A stretch of 64,000 bases of DNA, taken from positions 53,302,477-53,366,476 of the forward strand of contig OY726574.1 in assembly GCA_963383645.1 (NCBI GenBank). Direction: 5' to 3'. Both the position numbers and the translations under genes were made by a program. Each line of letters starts with the position of its first letter. Position 1 is the first letter of the stretch. Under the pieces are notes generated by a model that made no database searches, was not told the DNA's origin, and worked only from the letters and a program-made list of their open reading frames with translations. Shown piece by piece: positions 52,799-62,297 of this stretch. The stretch comes from Muscardinus avellanarius. Lineage: Eukaryota; Chordata; Mammalia; Rodentia; Gliridae.

Positions 52799-53003
52799 TT
52801 TTTTTGTGGCTGAGAATTGAACCCAGAGGCATTCTACCTCTGAGGTACACCCCAGCCTGATTTTATTTCTTATTTGGAAACAGGGTCTTGCTAGTTTGCT
52901 GAGAGCCTGGAAAAGTTGCCAAGGTCGGCTTCAAACCTATGATGCTCCTATCTCAGCCTCCCAAGTGATGGCCTTCAGACGTATACCACCACTCCGGGCT
53001 TAA
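52799..53003 (-). mobile_element. MEN SINE, older
   Basis: Ggctgagaattgaacccagagg ... taccaccactccgggct. Confidence 0.86.
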
Positions 53004-53103
53004 CAAATTTGATTTTTTATCACTTGATATGAAGGAGTTTCAATTCTTATTATTCAAAATTAAGAATTGAAATAAGAAATCTCTACTAGGAAGTCCTTGG
53101 TAA

Positions 53104-53197
53104 AGAGCTGGGGATGTCGTTCAGTGAAAGAAGCCTTGTTTCGTGGTCTCGTGGTCTCGTGAGTAAGGCCATGGGTTCAGTGCTCAGCACCTCAAAA
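53104..53197 (+). mobile_element. ID element with small internal duplication
   Basis: Gagctggggatgtcgttcagtg, a repeated gtggtctc unit, then aaggccatgggttcagtgctcagcacc. Confidence 0.78.
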
Positions 53198-53237
53198 GAA
53201 AAGAACAGTCCCCAGGAGATAACACTGAGAACTGGAA

Positions 53238-53440
53238 TTTTTTTTTTCGGTACTGGGGATTGAACTCAGGGGCCTTCTACCTCCGAGCTATACACTGAGC
53301 CCTATTTTTTATTCTTTATTTTAAACAGGGTCTCACTGAGTTGCAAAGGGTCTCGCTAAGTAGCTGAGGCTGTGGAAGAACCATGATCCTCTGGTCTCAG
53401 CCTCCCAAATGCTAGGATTACAAGCGTGTGCCTCCACACT
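53238..53440 (-). mobile_element. MEN SINE
   Basis: Ttcggtactggggattgaactc ... gtgtgcctccacactgtgct. Confidence 0.9.
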
Positions 53441-53453
53441 GTGCTAAAGAGAG

Positions 53454-53456
<3 letters not shown>

Positions 53457-53504
<48 letters not shown>

Positions 53505-53695
53505 GGGGGTGGAACCCACGGGCTTTTCTACCTCCAAGCTATACTCCCAGACATATTTTATACTTTATTTGGAAACAGGGTCTCACTAAGTTGCTGAGAG
53601 CCTCACTAAGTAGCTGAGGCTGGCTTCGAACCTGCGCGATCCTCCTGTCTCAGCCTCCCAAGCGCGGGGATTACAAGCGTGCGCCACCATGCTGT
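53457..53695 (-). mobile_element. MEN SINE with (GT)n tail and target-site duplication
   Basis: (GT)n at 53457-53500 is the tail, then a near-consensus dimer. Ctgtgctaaagagagact (from 53438) and ctgtgctgaagagagact (from 53692) flank it. Confidence 0.93.
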
Positions 53696-53709
53696 GCTGA
53701 AGAGAGACT

Positions 53710-54289
53710 CTTGAAGGGAAAATGGTGCCATCTCAGGGAATATTCTGCTCTCAACTTTCTCCACCTCCCCCGGGGAGGGAGGCACCGACCAGCACCCTCA
53801 TCCGGCAGGACAGCCAGGTCCTTTGGCAAGCCTGGGAGTCACCACTCCCTCTTGGGACCAGAAGGCCCTGAAGCAGGTGGCAGCCCGCAGGTCAAGCGGC
53901 GGTGAGAGCCATCGGGGACCAGCGGAGGCCACAGGCCGCCACAGCCCACGGGCCGAGCCGTCGGCAAGACGCAGAGGGCTCTCCCCTGGCGCCAGCCCGC
54001 ACTCCCGGGGGAGCCTGCGCCCATGACTTGAAAGTAATCCACAGGCGCTGTCTCTGTTCAATTTTTCCTTCCTGACAGGAATGAGGTCTGATTATTGAGC
54101 AGGAAACGGGTGGAAATGGAAACTCTGGAGCGTGGTGTACACGCTGCCCATCAGAAGCGGTCATAATAGTGCCAGCTTGCCCGTTTGTGCTTGGCCACAG
54201 CACTGCTTCCTTCCTCTGCCATTCCTAAAAGGCATTTCTATTTCTTCTTTGAAATGAAGTTGTTTTGTGAAGACATGATTATATATTTA
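53710..54289. other. Unique sequence with CpG-rich patch
   Basis: Positions 53760-54010 are CpG-rich and carry short open frames on both strands. No homology is recognised. Confidence 0.45.
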
Positions 54290-54383
54290 TTTATTTATTT
54301 TGCGGTACTTGGGATGGAGCCCAGGGGCATTCTACCTCCAAACTCCCCTGCCCCCTCCGTCCTATTTTTATAGTCTTTTTTAT
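54290..54383 (-). mobile_element. MEN ID-type end
   Basis: Gcggtacttgggatggagcccagg then a T-rich linker. Confidence 0.82.
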
Positions 54384-54384
54384 T

Positions 54385-54427
<43 letters not shown>

Positions 54428-54430
54428 TTG
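54384..54430. repeat. (TTTA)n
   Basis: About 12 units, at the tail of the SINE that follows. Confidence 0.95.
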
Positions 54431-54496
54431 TTGTACTGAGGATAGATCCCAGGGGCCTTCTACCTCCAGGGTATACTTCCAGACCTATTTTATATT

Positions 54497-54497
<1 letters not shown>
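54431..54497 (-). mobile_element. MEN ID-type end
   Basis: Ttgtactgaggatagatcccagg ... ttccagacctattttatat. Confidence 0.82.

Positions 54498-54576
<79 letters not shown>
54498..54576. repeat. (TTTA)n(GT)n compound microsatellite
   Basis: About 9 TTTA and 20 GT units, bounded by SINE sequence on both sides. Confidence 0.95.
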
Positions 54577-54577
<1 letters not shown>

Positions 54578-54755
54578 TCCAGGGGATGGAACCCAGGGGC
54601 CTTTTACCTCTGGGCTACACCTCCAACCTATTTTATATTTTATTTTGAAACAGGGCCTCACTAAGTAGCTGAGGCTGGCTTCAAACCTGTGCGATCCTCC
54701 TGTCTCAGCCTCCTTAAGTGCTGGGATTATAAGCATGCACCACCGCAGCCAGCCT
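54577..54755 (-). mobile_element. MEN SINE
   Basis: Gtccaggggatggaacccagg ... caccaccgcagccagc; the GT tract is its tail. Confidence 0.9.
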
Positions 54756-54894
54756 TTATATTTTATTTGGAAACAGGGTCTCAGTAAGTTGCTGAGACCC
54801 TCACTAAGTAGCTGAGGCTGGCTTCGAACCTGCACAATCCTGTCTCAGCCTCCCAAGTACTGGGATTACAAGCATGCGCCACCACACCCAGCCC
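54756..54894 (-). mobile_element. MEN left half
   Basis: Linker plus B1 half; probably belongs to one of the ID ends to its left, separated by insertion. Confidence 0.85.
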
Positions 54895-54904
54895 CTTTTT
54901 AAAT

Positions 54905-54905
54905 T

Positions 54906-54944
<39 letters not shown>

Positions 54945-55158
54945 TTTGTTCGTTTGCAGTAGTACTGGGGATGGAGCCCAAGGGGTATTCTACCTCCGAG
55001 GGACACCCCAGCCCGATTTTTTATTCTTTATTTTGAAACCGGGTCTCACTGAGTTGCAGAGGGCTTCACTAAGTAGCTGAGGCTGTCCTCAAACCTCAAT
55101 CCTCTGGTCTCAGCCTCCCAAATGCTGGGATTACAAACCTGGGCCACCACGCCTGGCC
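54905..55158 (-). mobile_element. MEN SINE with (TTTA)n tail
   Basis: (TTTA)n 54907-54948, then full dimer. Confidence 0.91.
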
Positions 55159-55298
55159 AACTTTTTTAATTTTTGAAACAGGGTGTCACTAAGTTGCGAA
55201 TGGCCTCACTAAGTAGCTGAGGCTGTCTGAGAACTACAGTCCTCCAGCTCTGCCTCCAGAATGCTGGGATTACAAGCGTGTGCCACCACGCCCAGCAG
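55159..55298 (-). mobile_element. MEN left half
   Basis: Ends gccaccacgcccagcagac, and agacatgatt recurs here and at 54270, suggesting the whole complex grew at one target site. Confidence 0.85.
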
Positions 55299-55364
55299 AC
55301 ATGATTCTTTTCCTGCACTACTCCATAACTCTAGGAATGCACTGTTCACTTGTAAAACAAACCT

Positions 55365-55545
55365 TTTTTTTTAATTTATTTTTTATTTTTTATTTTTTAT
55401 TGGTGCACTGTATTCATACATCATAGCGGGATACAAACTTTTGTAGACATACATGCACGCATCGCCTAGTTAGCCCCCACCCGGTCCCCACCCCATTCAC
55501 TCCCCATCCCTCCCTCCCATGCTTGGCTTAGTGGTTGACATCTAG
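55365..55545 (-). mobile_element. L1-type 3' end with A-rich tail
   Basis: On the minus strand a G-rich stretch (ggtggggaccgggtggggg) leads through tgtatgaatacagtgcaccaa into AATAAAAA repeats and an A run at 55366-55400. A G-rich 3'UTR and A tail are typical of rodent L1. No ORF2 sequence in the same orientation precedes it, so it is severely 5'-truncated. Confidence 0.6.
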
Positions 55546-55744
55546 TATTATAGCAATTTATCCAAAATTAAAAATGATAATCTCACATAACAGTTTCATT
55601 TGTCTGATACCAAGCTTTTGATGACTTAAAGATAACATTTCAATATTTCTTTTTGCTTTCTTTCTTACCAGAGAATATTTTTTTTCTATTTTTTTTAGGT
55701 GAAACTATCATATATTTATATATTTATTTTTCAGAAAAAAAAAT

Positions 55745-56435
55745 CTATCCTAATATGGAATATGGACTCTAGATACCCAAAACGATCTTGAAAAAGAACA
55801 AAGCTAGAAGATATATATTTTATGATTTCAAACCATATAAAGCTACAATAATTGAAACAGTGTAGTACTGTTCTAAAGGCAGATATATAAACCATTGGAG
55901 TTAAATACAAGCCTAGAGCTAAATTCTTCCCTATATTATCAAGTTATTTTTGACAAGGTTTCCACGAACATTTCATGGTGGAAATAATAATCTTTTAACT
56001 AAATATTGTTGAAAAATAATAATTACATGGAAAAGAATAAAATTGAACCCTTACCTAATTCCATATACAAGTATTAACTCAAAATAGATAAAAGACCTAA
56101 ATATAAATCTTAAGACTATAAACTTTTAGAAGAAAATCTGAGTCATAAAACCTCACAACATTGAAATTGGCAGTGATTTTTTGGATATGATTTCAATGGC
56201 ACAGGCAACAGAAGAGTATACAAACTCCCTAAAAAATAAAAAACATATTGTATATCCAAAGACAATGTAAACAGAGTTAAAGTTACTAATAGAATTGGAT
56301 AAAATATTTCCAAATGCTATATCTGAAGGTATATTAATATTCCAACTAGAAATCCTAAAAATTAACAACAATAAAGGCAAACAATACCATTTAGAGATAG
56401 GTAAAAGACTAACATAAATAATGAATCTCCACAGA
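55745..56435 (+). mobile_element. Old L1 ORF2 3'-part fragment
   Basis: Aaaaagaacaaagctagaag, gattttcaaacc-like and cctaaatataaatcttaagactataaac follow the order of the L1 ORF2 3' end. Many stops and indels are present, so it is an old relic. It appears to run to the edge of the L1 5' segment at 56440. Confidence 0.75.
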
Positions 56436-56437
56436 TA

Positions 56438-58158
56438 ACCAATCTTAGTTGTCTGTTGGATGGAAAATCTTGTTTCTCTGGTTCTGGTGTGTGTTACCTA
56501 TTTCTTCTTTGTAGTTAATCTCTTTGAGTATTTTCTCTAGTGCTGGTTTTGAAGACAAAAATTCCTTCAGTTTCTGTTTGTCATGGAAGCTTCTTATTTT
56601 TCCATCTAATTTGATAGAAAGTTTTGCTGGGTAGAAAATTTTTGGCTGGAAGTTGTTTTCTTTCAGAGTTTGGAATATGTTATTCCAAGCCCTTCTGGCT
56701 CTCATGACTTGGTTTGGGAAGTCTGGAGGGATTGTAATTGGTTTGCCTCTGAATGTCACTTGGCCCTTTGTTTTTGTTGCCTTTAAGATTCTCTGCTTGG
56801 CTTCCACATTGGTCATTTTGACAATTATGTGGCGTGGGGATCCTCTTCTCCGATCCTGTCTAAAGGGAATTCTATAAGTTTCCTGGATCTGTGTATCAAC
56901 CTCTTGCTCTATGTCTGGAAAATTTTCTGCTATTACTTCCTTGAAGAGATTGTTGATCCCTTTGGTATCACTTTCTTTTCCCTCCTCTATTCCAATTATT
57001 CTTAGGTTAGCTCTCTTAAAATGGGCCCATATTTCTTCAATGTCAGATTCCTGCTGTTGGATATTTTTTCTAGATTAGAAACTATGCGTTCATTTTTGGA
57101 ATGTTCATCTTCTAAGAGCGAGATTCTGTTCTCCATGTGGTCTAATCGGTTGTTTGTGCTTTGAATTGAGGCCTTTACTTCATTAATTGCATCCTTTATC
57201 TCTTTTTGGCTCTCTCTGAGTTCTTTTCGAAGCACCTTTATTATTCCTACAGTTATTTTCCTGATTTGATCTTCTAGAAATCTCTGATTTTCTGTTTTAT
57301 CGGGTTCTGATGTTGTGGGGTTGTGGGCATTCATTGCTCCAGTGTTATTCCTCTTTCCCATGATATCGGAAGTTTGTGCCTTCTCTGGGTTCTTCCCTTG
57401 GGTCACTATGACTTCACTTAAGGTTCTCTGGATCTCGAGTCTGTAGTATCTCAGACCCCACTACGCCTTTACTGGGTTGTATCACAGAGTCTCCGACCCA
57501 GGGAGTCAATAGAGGCTGCTTTAAACTATGGGGGGTGCCAGGTTGCACGTTCTCCTATGGTGTGATATCTCTGCCACCACCCCTCCCCCACTGGGTCAAG
57601 TCCCAGTGAGTACAGTACTGGGATTTCTCCTCTGTGGCCCGCAATTTGACTCACTGTTTTTGAGTTCTAAGATGTAGCTGTACTGGACTCGGTGAATTCG
57701 TTGCTGCTGCCGCTGGTGGCAATATGGCGCCGCTGCTACGCCCTCGGCCGTGAGGCTGGCTTATTTCTTCTTGGTTTTGAGTTCCACTCTGAGTGCCTGC
57801 AGCGTGTGCTGAGCTCAGCCACTGGGAGCTTTAGATGTTCCCTGCGCTGAAAAATCCCACCTTGCTGTTCCGCAGCGGCTCACCTCGGCTTGCTGTAGCC
57901 GTCCGGTGAACTCGCCGCTGCCGCCGGCAGTATGGCGCTGCTGCCGCGTCCTCGGGCGTGAGGCCGGTGTATCTCCTCTGTGGCTCTGAGCTCTGTTCTC
58001 AGTCCGCTTTCTCTCTGGAGCCTGGTGATTTTTTTGTTTCTCTGGTGATGGTGCTTTCTGGCTATGAAAGGCGCTGATTTTGTGGTAATGGAGATTGGTT
58101 GTTAGCGGGGCTCTTAAGACCCGCTTTTCTCGGTCACCATCTTCCCGGAGTCCTTTTT
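56438..58158 (-). mobile_element. L1 5'UTR plus ORF1 segment, lacking ORF2
   Basis: Read on the minus strand it starts gactccgggaagatggtgac, a typical L1 5' end. A roughly 740-bp GC-rich 5'UTR then leads into ORF1. Sequence similarity to L1 stops at the ORF1 stop codon near 56443, and no A tail is seen there. On the 5' side lies a T20 run (58154-58173). The segment is flanked on the left by an oppositely oriented, older L1. It could be a 3'-deleted full-length L1 or a half-L1 type element. Confidence 0.8.
56445..57406 (-). pseudogene. L1 ORF1 (RNA-binding protein), one visible frameshift
   Basis: ORF1 encodes the nucleic-acid chaperone that coats L1 RNA. The first part (57406 to about 57002) shows a long heptad-rich coiled coil (residues about 40-115). 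The second part, in another frame (56816-56445), carries the RNA-recognition and C-terminal domains, including RRAWNNIFQ and the AKLSI block. The two frames do not align: at least one indel lies near 57040-57080, and the sequence between the two listed frames continues the ORF1 similarity. Otherwise it is remarkably intact. As seen it cannot make the full protein. Confidence 0.85.
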
Positions 58159-58230
58159 TTTTTTTTTTTTTTACTATAACAATATGATATGATGAGATTT
58201 TGGAAACTATGCTGCCGACAGATAAGAAAC

Positions 58231-58412
58231 ACTCTAATATACTGGGTGCAGTGACAGCACCTATAATCTCAGTACGCGGATGACATATTTGAGGCTACCC
58301 TCAGCAATTTAGCAAATCCCTATTTCAAAATAAAAAATAAAAAGGACTGGAAATGTAACTCAGAGGTAGAATATCCCTGCATTCCATCCCCAGCACCAAA
58401 AAGGGGGGGGGG
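58231..58412 (+). mobile_element. MEN SINE, older, G-rich tail
   Basis: Tgggtgcagtgacagcacctataatc ... catccccagcaccaaaaa, then G11. Confidence 0.83.
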
Positions 58413-58551
58413 GGTAAATACTTCTGTTTGTTCAATTTTTTTCTTCTTAAACACTGATGGAGGCTCAAAGATTTCCTTATTTACTATTTCCTGACCATTT
58501 ACATCTAGGAAGTTTCCAACCCCAACTATGACTCTGGGAGCGAGAGGCGTC

Positions 58552-58622
58552 TTTGTTTGGATAATGGGGTCAAACCCAGGACCTCGTGCATGCCTGGCAA
58601 GTGGTCTACCACAGAGCCGCCA
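58552..58622 (-). mobile_element. ID element
   Basis: Ataatggggtcaaacccaggacctcgtgcatgcctggcaagtg. Confidence 0.84.
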
Positions 58623-58708
58623 CAGAGATTCTCAAGGCCTTCTTCCTCCCCATGCATCTATGATTAGAGTACTACATTTCTTAAACTTTCCATGTTTAAA
58701 ATAGCAAA

Positions 58709-58950
58709 GCAGGCCAGGCATGGTGGTACACCCTTGTAATCCCAGCATTTGGGAGACTGAGACAGAAGGATGGTGGTTCGAGGACAGCTTCAGCTTCTTA
58801 GTGAGGTCCTTTGCAACTCAGTGAGACCCTGTTTCAAAATAAAGAGTAAAAAATAAGGGTGAGGATGTAGCTCAGAGGTATAATGCCCTTGGGTTCAATC
58901 CTCAGTACCACATACATACATACATACATACATACATACATACATACATA
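58709..58950 (+). mobile_element. MEN SINE with (CATA)n tail
   Basis: The end cagtaccacatacata passes straight into CATA units; aagcaaagaaagc follows and aaagcaggccagg precedes. Confidence 0.93.
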
Positions 58951-58965
58951 ATATCCAAGCAAAGA

Positions 58966-59178
58966 AAGCTGGGTGTGGTATGGTAATACTTGTAATCTAG
59001 TACATGGGAGGCTGAGATAGGAGGATCACAGGTTCGAGGATAGCCTTGGCAAATAGACTCTCATCAATCTAGCAAGACACTATTTCAAAATAGAAATAAA
59101 AAATAAAGCTGGGGGGGAGGTATAGCTCAGAGGCAGGATGCCTCTAAGTTAAATCCCCAGAATAAAAAAAAAAATCAA
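58966..59178 (+). mobile_element. MEN SINE, older
   Basis: Ctgggtgtggtatggtaatac left end and aagttaaatccccagaataaaa right end. Confidence 0.87.
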
Positions 59179-59232
59179 AGCAAAGTTCAATTTTCTTCCT
59201 CAAGTGTATTAATGTACCTTCGAAAATATTGT

Positions 59233-59465
59233 TGAGCCAGGCGTGGTGGTGCACGCTTGTAATCCCAGCATTTGGGAGGCTGAGACAGGAGAATAGCTGT
59301 TCATAGACAGCCTCAGCTACTACCTAGTGAGGCCCTTTGCAACTCAGTGAGACCCTGTTTCAAAATAAAGACTAAAACATAAGGCTAGGCGTGTAGCTCA
59401 GAGTTAGAATGCCCCTGGGTTCCATCCTCAGTACAGCAAAAAAAAAAAAAAAAAAAGAAAGAAAA

Positions 59466-59466
<1 letters not shown>
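59233..59466 (+). mobile_element. MEN SINE
   Basis: Full dimer, A18 tail followed by GAAA units. Confidence 0.92.

Positions 59467-59508
<42 letters not shown>
59467..59508. repeat. (GT)n
   Basis: About 19 units between two SINEs facing tail to tail. Confidence 0.95.
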
Positions 59509-59509
<1 letters not shown>

Positions 59510-59681
59510 ATGCTAAAGACTGAACCTAGGAACATTATACCTTTGAACTATATCCACAGTCCTTTTTAAAAGTTTCCATTTGAGTCACAATCTCAAAGTT
59601 GCCCAGGCAGGTCTCGAACTTTGATTCTCCTGTCTCAGCCTCCTAAGTAGCTGGGATGACAGGTGTACACCACTCTACAGA
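59509..59681 (-). mobile_element. MEN SINE, older
   Basis: Tgctaaagactgaacctagg ... ggtgtacaccactctacagagc. Confidence 0.85.
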
Positions 59682-59694
59682 GCTGAAAATACTA

Positions 59695-59893
59695 TTTTTT
59701 TTGGGGGGGCGCAGTACTAGGGGTGGAACTCAAGGCCATTCTACCTCTGAGCTACACTCCCAGCCCTAGTTTTTATTCTTTATTTGGAAACAGAGTCTCA
59801 CTAAGTTGCAGAGGGCTTCACTAAGTAGCTGAGGCTGGCCATGAACCCACATCCTCCTGTCTCATCCTCCCGATTACAATCATGCACCACCAC
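59695..59893 (-). mobile_element. MEN SINE with 13-bp target-site duplication
   Basis: Full dimer; gctgaaaatacta at 59682-59694 and 59894-59906 flanks it. Confidence 0.95.
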
Positions 59894-59906
59894 GCTGAAA
59901 ATACTA

Positions 59907-60363
59907 ATTTCTGAACTAGAAAAATATTCAAGAAAGGTCCAGGATGGCCAGGCCTCTCTGAGGGGCCAGGTGTACAGGATGAACACCCCACCTAGGTGTG
60001 CCTGCAGGGTGTCAGGACACCTGCTCTTGCTCTGGGGCCTCCCCTGCCCCACCCAGGCTCTCTGGGGCGCTCCCGTCCAGGGCACCTCTCCCACCCTTTT
60101 CCTCTCTTCTCCCGCTCAGCTGACCAAACCCTTCCTTCCTACCTAAGTATTCACAAAGCACAGTTGTGGGAAGCCGGGAGGTCACTCGGCCACCGGCCTC
60201 CGCAGCCCTTCTACTTGTACCCGAGAGCCTCTGGCATTTGATTTGTTTGTTTTGAATTTTTGTTAACCATATCTCTATAACTGCTTGGAGATCAAATCTT
60301 GTCAGTAATCGCACTTAGCTAGCCCTAGGGGACAGGATCTGGTCTGCACTGTTTGTGGCTTTA
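59907..60363. other. Unique sequence
   Basis: No recognised feature; open frames on both strands are unremarkable. Confidence 0.45.
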
Positions 60364-60375
60364 AGATTTTCCCAA

Positions 60376-60565
60376 AGCCGGGCGCCGCGCACGCTTATAA
60401 TCCCAGCGCGCTTGCGAGGCTGAGACAGGAGGATCGCGCGGGTTCGGAGCTAGCCTCAGCTACTTAAGTGAGACCCTGTTTCCAAATAAAATAGAAAATA
60501 GGTCTGCGAGTATAGCCCGGAGGTAGAAAAGCCCCTGGGTTCCATCCCCAGTACCATGAAAAAAA
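60376..60565 (+). mobile_element. MEN SINE
   Basis: Left half lacks ggtggt (gccgggcgccgcgcacgc). Agattttcccaaa and agatttccccaaa flank it, an imperfect target-site duplication. Confidence 0.92.
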
Positions 60566-60676
60566 CAAGATTTCCCCAAATGTCTTACATTTAAAGAACT
60601 GTGAAGCCTGGCAGCGAGTACACCAAGTGCTTTGTGTCTTGGTTTCCTTTAACAGTGTCGTCATCAAAACAGTTGT

Positions 60677-60893
60677 CAGCCGTAATCTCAGCACTTGGGA
60701 AACTGAGACAGGAGGATCACGGTTCGCGGACAGCCTCAGCTACTTAGTGAGGCCCTCTGCAACTCAGTGAGACCCTGTTTCAAAGTAAAGAATAAAAAAT
60801 AGGGCAGGGGGTGTAGCTCGGAGGTCAAATGCCCTTTGGTTCCATCCTCAGACCCACAAAAATAAATAAATAAATAAATAAATAATTAAATAT
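60677..60893 (+). mobile_element. MEN SINE, 5'-truncated, AAAT tail
   Basis: Begins agccgtaatctcagcacttgg; ggtcaaatgccc subtype. Confidence 0.91.
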
Positions 60894-60914
60894 CATCTGT
60901 CTTCTTCATTGTCT

Positions 60915-60938
60915 TCTCCTCCTCCTCCTCCTCCTCCA
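60915..60938. repeat. (CTC)n
   Basis: Seven to eight units, followed by a T run. Confidence 0.85.
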
Positions 60939-60954
60939 TTTTTTTTTTTTTCTC

Positions 60955-61012
60955 TGCTAGGAATGAAACCCAGGGCCTTTCTCATGCTAGGCAAGCGCTG
61001 AGCCAGGGCGTT
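60955..61012 (-). mobile_element. ID element, partial
   Basis: Ctaggaatgaaacccagggcctttctcatgctaggcaagcgctgagcc. Confidence 0.83.
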
Positions 61013-61205
61013 CTGATCCCCCGCCTCCCCCCACATACACACCTTCTTTTATGGACCGTCCATAAAAGATACAATCTGTAACCTCAACCACAACATAGTC
61101 ATGGCTTGAATCTCTATTCTCTATTTCCTCCAGACCTATTTGTCCCTCTCCTTCTTTTTCTTCTCTTTATCTTATTTTACAGAATCATGGACAATTAGGA
61201 ACATT

Positions 61206-61402
61206 CAAATCAGCCAAGAGCAGAGTGTGGTCGCCCACGCCTGTAATCCCAGTATTTGGGAGGCCGATCCAGGAGCATCGGGCGCAGGTTTAGGGGCGGT
61301 CTCAGCAAGTAGTGAAATGAAACCCTGCTTCAACATAAAGGAGGGAAGGTCGGGGTACAGCTCAAAGGGAGAATGCTGCTGAGTTCAATCCCCAGGACAA
61401 GA
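61206..61402 (+). mobile_element. MEN SINE, diverged
   Basis: Gcagagtgtggtcgcccacgcc left end and gtacagctcaaagggagaatgc right half. Confidence 0.86.
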
Positions 61403-61482
61403 AAGAAAGAGGAAGGTAGGAAGGTAGGAAGGTAGGAAGGAAGGAAGGAAGGAAGGAAGGAAGGAAGGAAGGAAGGAAGGAA
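61403..61482. repeat. (GGAA)n with GTAGGAAG start
   Basis: AAAG, GTAGGAAG and then about 12 GGAA units, at the tail of the preceding SINE. Confidence 0.95.
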
Positions 61483-61519
61483 ATCAGTCACAAAGAACAT
61501 TAAAAGATCATTCATCGAC

Positions 61520-61834
61520 CCAGGCACGGTGATGCACACCTGTGATCCCAGTGCTTGGAGGAGGAGCTAGGAGGAACCCAGGATTGGGGACCGAGTCAGA
61601 AAGCAGTACGACTCGCTGGGGGTGGTGGCGCACGCTTGTAATCCCCGCGCTTGGGAGGCTGAGACAGGAGGATCGCGCGGGTTCAAAGCCAGCCTCAGCT
61701 ACTTGGTGAGGCTCTCAGCAACTTAGTGAGACCCTGTTTCCAAATAAAACATAAAATGGGTCTGGGAGTATAGCTCAGAGGTAGAAAGCCTCTGGGTTCC
61801 ATCCCCAGTACCACCAAAAAAAAAAAAAAAAAAA

Positions 61835-61877
<43 letters not shown>

Positions 61878-61930
61878 TAGTAAGACTCTCATCAACCTAG
61901 GTAGACCCTGTTTCAAAATAAAGACTAGTG
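61520..61930 (+). mobile_element. SINE split by a younger SINE
   Basis: Ccaggcacggtgatgcacacctgtgatcc at 61520 and its continuation ctcatcaacctaggtagaccctg after 61890; the break carries aaagcagtacgactc / aaagtagtaagactc. Confidence 0.83.
61616..61878 (+). mobile_element. MEN SINE, near consensus, nested, AAAG tail
   Basis: Full ggtctgggagtatagctcag subtype with A22 and AAAG units to 61878. Confidence 0.94.
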
Positions 61931-61939
61931 CTTTGGGGT

Positions 61940-62158
61940 TTTGTTTTGCTTTTCTTGGTACTGGGGATTGAACCCAGGGACGTTCTACCTGGAAGCTACC
62001 CTCCAGCTAGCTTTGTTTTACTTTTTGTTTTGAAGCAGAGTCTCACTAAGTTGCTGAGTGTCCTGCCTACTTGCTGAGGCTGACCTCACACCTGCAATCC
62101 TCTTGTCTCAGCCTCCCAACTACTAGGATGACAGGCATGGGCCACCACGCCCAGCTCA
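61940..62158 (-). mobile_element. MEN SINE
   Basis: Ttcttggtactggggattgaacc ... gccaccacgcccagct; sits between the split pieces of the plus-strand SINE. Confidence 0.9.
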
Positions 62159-62161
62159 GAA

Positions 62162-62225
62162 TAAAACTAAAGTAATGCTGGGGTGGAGCTCAGAGGTAGA
62201 ATGCCCCTGGGTTCAAACCTCAGTA

Positions 62226-62227
<2 letters not shown>
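62162..62227 (+). mobile_element. MEN right half (ID-like)
   Basis: Atgctggggtggagctcagagg ... aaacctcagtacc; probably the far end of the SINE begun at 61520. Confidence 0.83.

Positions 62228-62297
<70 letters not shown>
62228..62297. repeat. (CA)n grown from a SINE end
   Basis: About 34 CA units with one TC interruption, starting at the SINE terminus agtaccaca. Confidence 0.96.
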
